A DNA stretch of 37,844 nt, from the NCBI GenBank assembly GCA_004294855.1, contig SHOI01000008.1, forward strand, positions 1-37,844, written 5' to 3'. Below are positions 36,488 through 37,844 of this stretch, one piece after another. Numbering within the stretch: position 1 is the first letter of the stretch; every line of letters begins with the position of its first letter. Below the pieces are notes generated by a model that saw nothing but the letters and a program-made list of their open reading frames with translations, was not told the DNA's origin and did no database searches. Source of the stretch: Sphaerochaeta sp. Its GTDB lineage: Bacteria > Spirochaetota > Spirochaetia > Sphaerochaetales > Sphaerochaetaceae. The position numbers were made by a program, and so were the translations under genes.

Positions 36488-37844
36488 ATGGATTATCAAG
36501 CAAAGGATTTTGGTAAATTGCTGAAGAACAATGCCCTTACGATGCGACGGTTGTTTCAATCAACTGACACCAATTGCATGCGCGTCTACGACCGGAATAT
36601 GGAAGAGTTTCCCGTTACGGTCGACCTGTGGGCACAGTGGGTTCGAATTACCGACTACAGTGAAGAGGGCTTGGATGATCGCAAGCGGGATCTTGTCATG
36701 GATCTTGCCGGTCGGATGCTGTATGTCCCTATTGAGAAGGTAGTCTACCATCACCGCCGGAAGCGGACCGGGCGCGAGCAGCATGATGTGCAAGAGCCTG
36801 TTTCCACCCTCGTAGAGGTAATGGAGCAAGGCCTCGTTTTCACGGTTGATCTGACGAAACGAGTGGATACCGGTCTGTTTCTGGACCATATGCCGACCCG
36901 AGCATTGGTAGGGTCGATGAGCTATGGACTGAGGGTTCTGAACCTCTTTTCCTATACCGGTTCGTTCAGCGTATACGCGGCCCGGGGTGGGGCGGTTCAA
37001 GTCGACTCGGTCGATCTGTCAGCGACCTACACTACGTGGGCTGAAGCGAACCTTGCGGCGAACGGGTTCTTCGGACCGACCTATCGATGCATCAACGCTG
37101 ACGCTTTTGAGTATGTTAAGGATGCCTTGGACGAGAAACGGATTTATGACCTGATCATCTTCGATCCGCCAAGCTTTTCCAATTCACGAAAAATGGAGCA
37201 CGACTTCGATATCGTGCGTGATTATGTGCGCTGGCTTCATGCACTCAGCGCTCTATTGAAGAAGGGAGGAACGATCATCGTCTCCTCGAGTCTGGGAGGG
37301 TTTTCACTAGATAAAAGCGCGTTGGGAGGGTACACGATCGAAGAACGTACCCAAGATTTATTAGCCCCGGGATTTACCCGTCGATCCGGGACCGCCCGAA
37401 CGTGGGTGCTGACGAAAGAACGGAATCATACGATACCGGCGATATTCAGAAACAGCCGGAAGAATACGGAAACAGCGCATAATGAAGCGCAGATGGATGA
37501 AGAAGAGATGAGCAAAGAAGAAGAAAAGAACAAGCCGGAGGTCAAAGAGGCGACCCGGAGCGAAGAAATCATGGACCAGGCATTTTTAAGCGAGGAAGAG
37601 GATGACGTATGGACATTGGTCTGGGATGATGAGCCTGAACAGAAGGCCGAAGTGAAGAAAGAACGCTCACCGAGAAGTGAAAGCCGCCGTTCTTCCTCAA
37701 GTGATCGATCAAGACGAGATGATAGTCGTCCTCGAAGGTTTGACGACCGCCCGCGAAGGGAGTATGACGATCGGCCCCGCAGGTACGATGACCGACCGAG
37801 ACGAGACTATGACGATCGGCCCCGCAGGTACGACGACCGCCCGA
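36488..37844 (+). CDS. RlmK-like class I SAM-dependent rRNA methyltransferase with Arg/Asp/Pro-repeat tail (3'-truncated by the window)
   Basis: Translated by me, absent from the ORF track because it has no stop in the window: LNLFSYTGSFSVYAARGGA, IIFDPPSFSNSRKM, GGTIIVSSSLGGFSLD, then RRYDDRP repeats to the edge. Confidence 0.85.
   Translation, partial: MDYQAKDFGKLLKNNALTMRRLFQSTDTNCMRVYDRNMEEFPVTVDLWAQWVRITDYSEEGLDDRKRDLVMDLAGRMLYVPIEKVVYHHRRKRTGREQHDVQEPVSTLVEVMEQGLVFTVDLTKRVDTGLFLDHMPTRALVGSMSYGLRVLNLFSYTGSFSVYAARGGAVQVDSVDLSATYTTWAEANLAANGFFGPTYRCINADAFEYVKDALDEKRIYDLIIFDPPSFSNSRKMEHDFDIVRDYVRWLHALSALLKKGGTIIVSSSLGGFSLDKSALGGYTIEERTQDLLAPGFTRRSGTARTWVLTKERNHTIPAIFRNSRKNTETAHNEAQMDEEEMSKEEEKNKPEVKEATRSEEIMDQAFLSEEEDDVWTLVWDDEPEQKAEVKKERSPRSESRRSSSSDRSRRDDSRPRRFDDRPRREYDDRPRRYDDRPRRDYDDRPRRYDDRP

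Overview
This 37.8 kb window looks like a bacterial chromosome segment, probably from a spirochaete (possibly Sphaerochaeta-like). That guess rests on recalled protein similarity and gene order, not on a search. Most of it is ordinary, densely packed housekeeping DNA: three aminoacyl-tRNA synthetases (gltX-glyQS-tyrS), an ABC importer of the NMT1/SsuA type, superoxide reductase, mtnA and an MTA/SAH deaminase, an acyl-CoA synthetase, a SMUG1-type uracil-DNA glycosylase, a PLD-family lipoprotein, ispE-spoVG-tRNA(Gln)-rplY-pth-tilS-ftsH-lepA, galM, udk, yidD, galE, a phosphohexomutase, and an RlmK-like methyltransferase that runs off the right edge. The main points of interest are: (1) an RloA/RloB (AbiL-like) two-gene candidate defence locus at the left end with its own near-consensus promoter; (2) a 1479-aa lipoprotein with three 5'-nucleotidase-like modules, the first having lost its catalytic motifs, followed by a second paralogous lipoprotein gene, with the copies colinear at exact nucleotide offsets; (3) two palindromes of the same geometry flanking the promoter of a four-gene run headed by the acyl-CoA synthetase; (4) two genes (PLD lipoprotein, ispE) whose promoter-like elements predict leaderless mRNAs; (5) a structured leader upstream of rplY; (6) an RRYDDRP-repeat tail on the RlmK-like protein. 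I see no CRISPR array, transposase or phage gene. I do not see a clearly unprecedented system. The multi-module nucleotidase locus is the most unusual protein architecture here.
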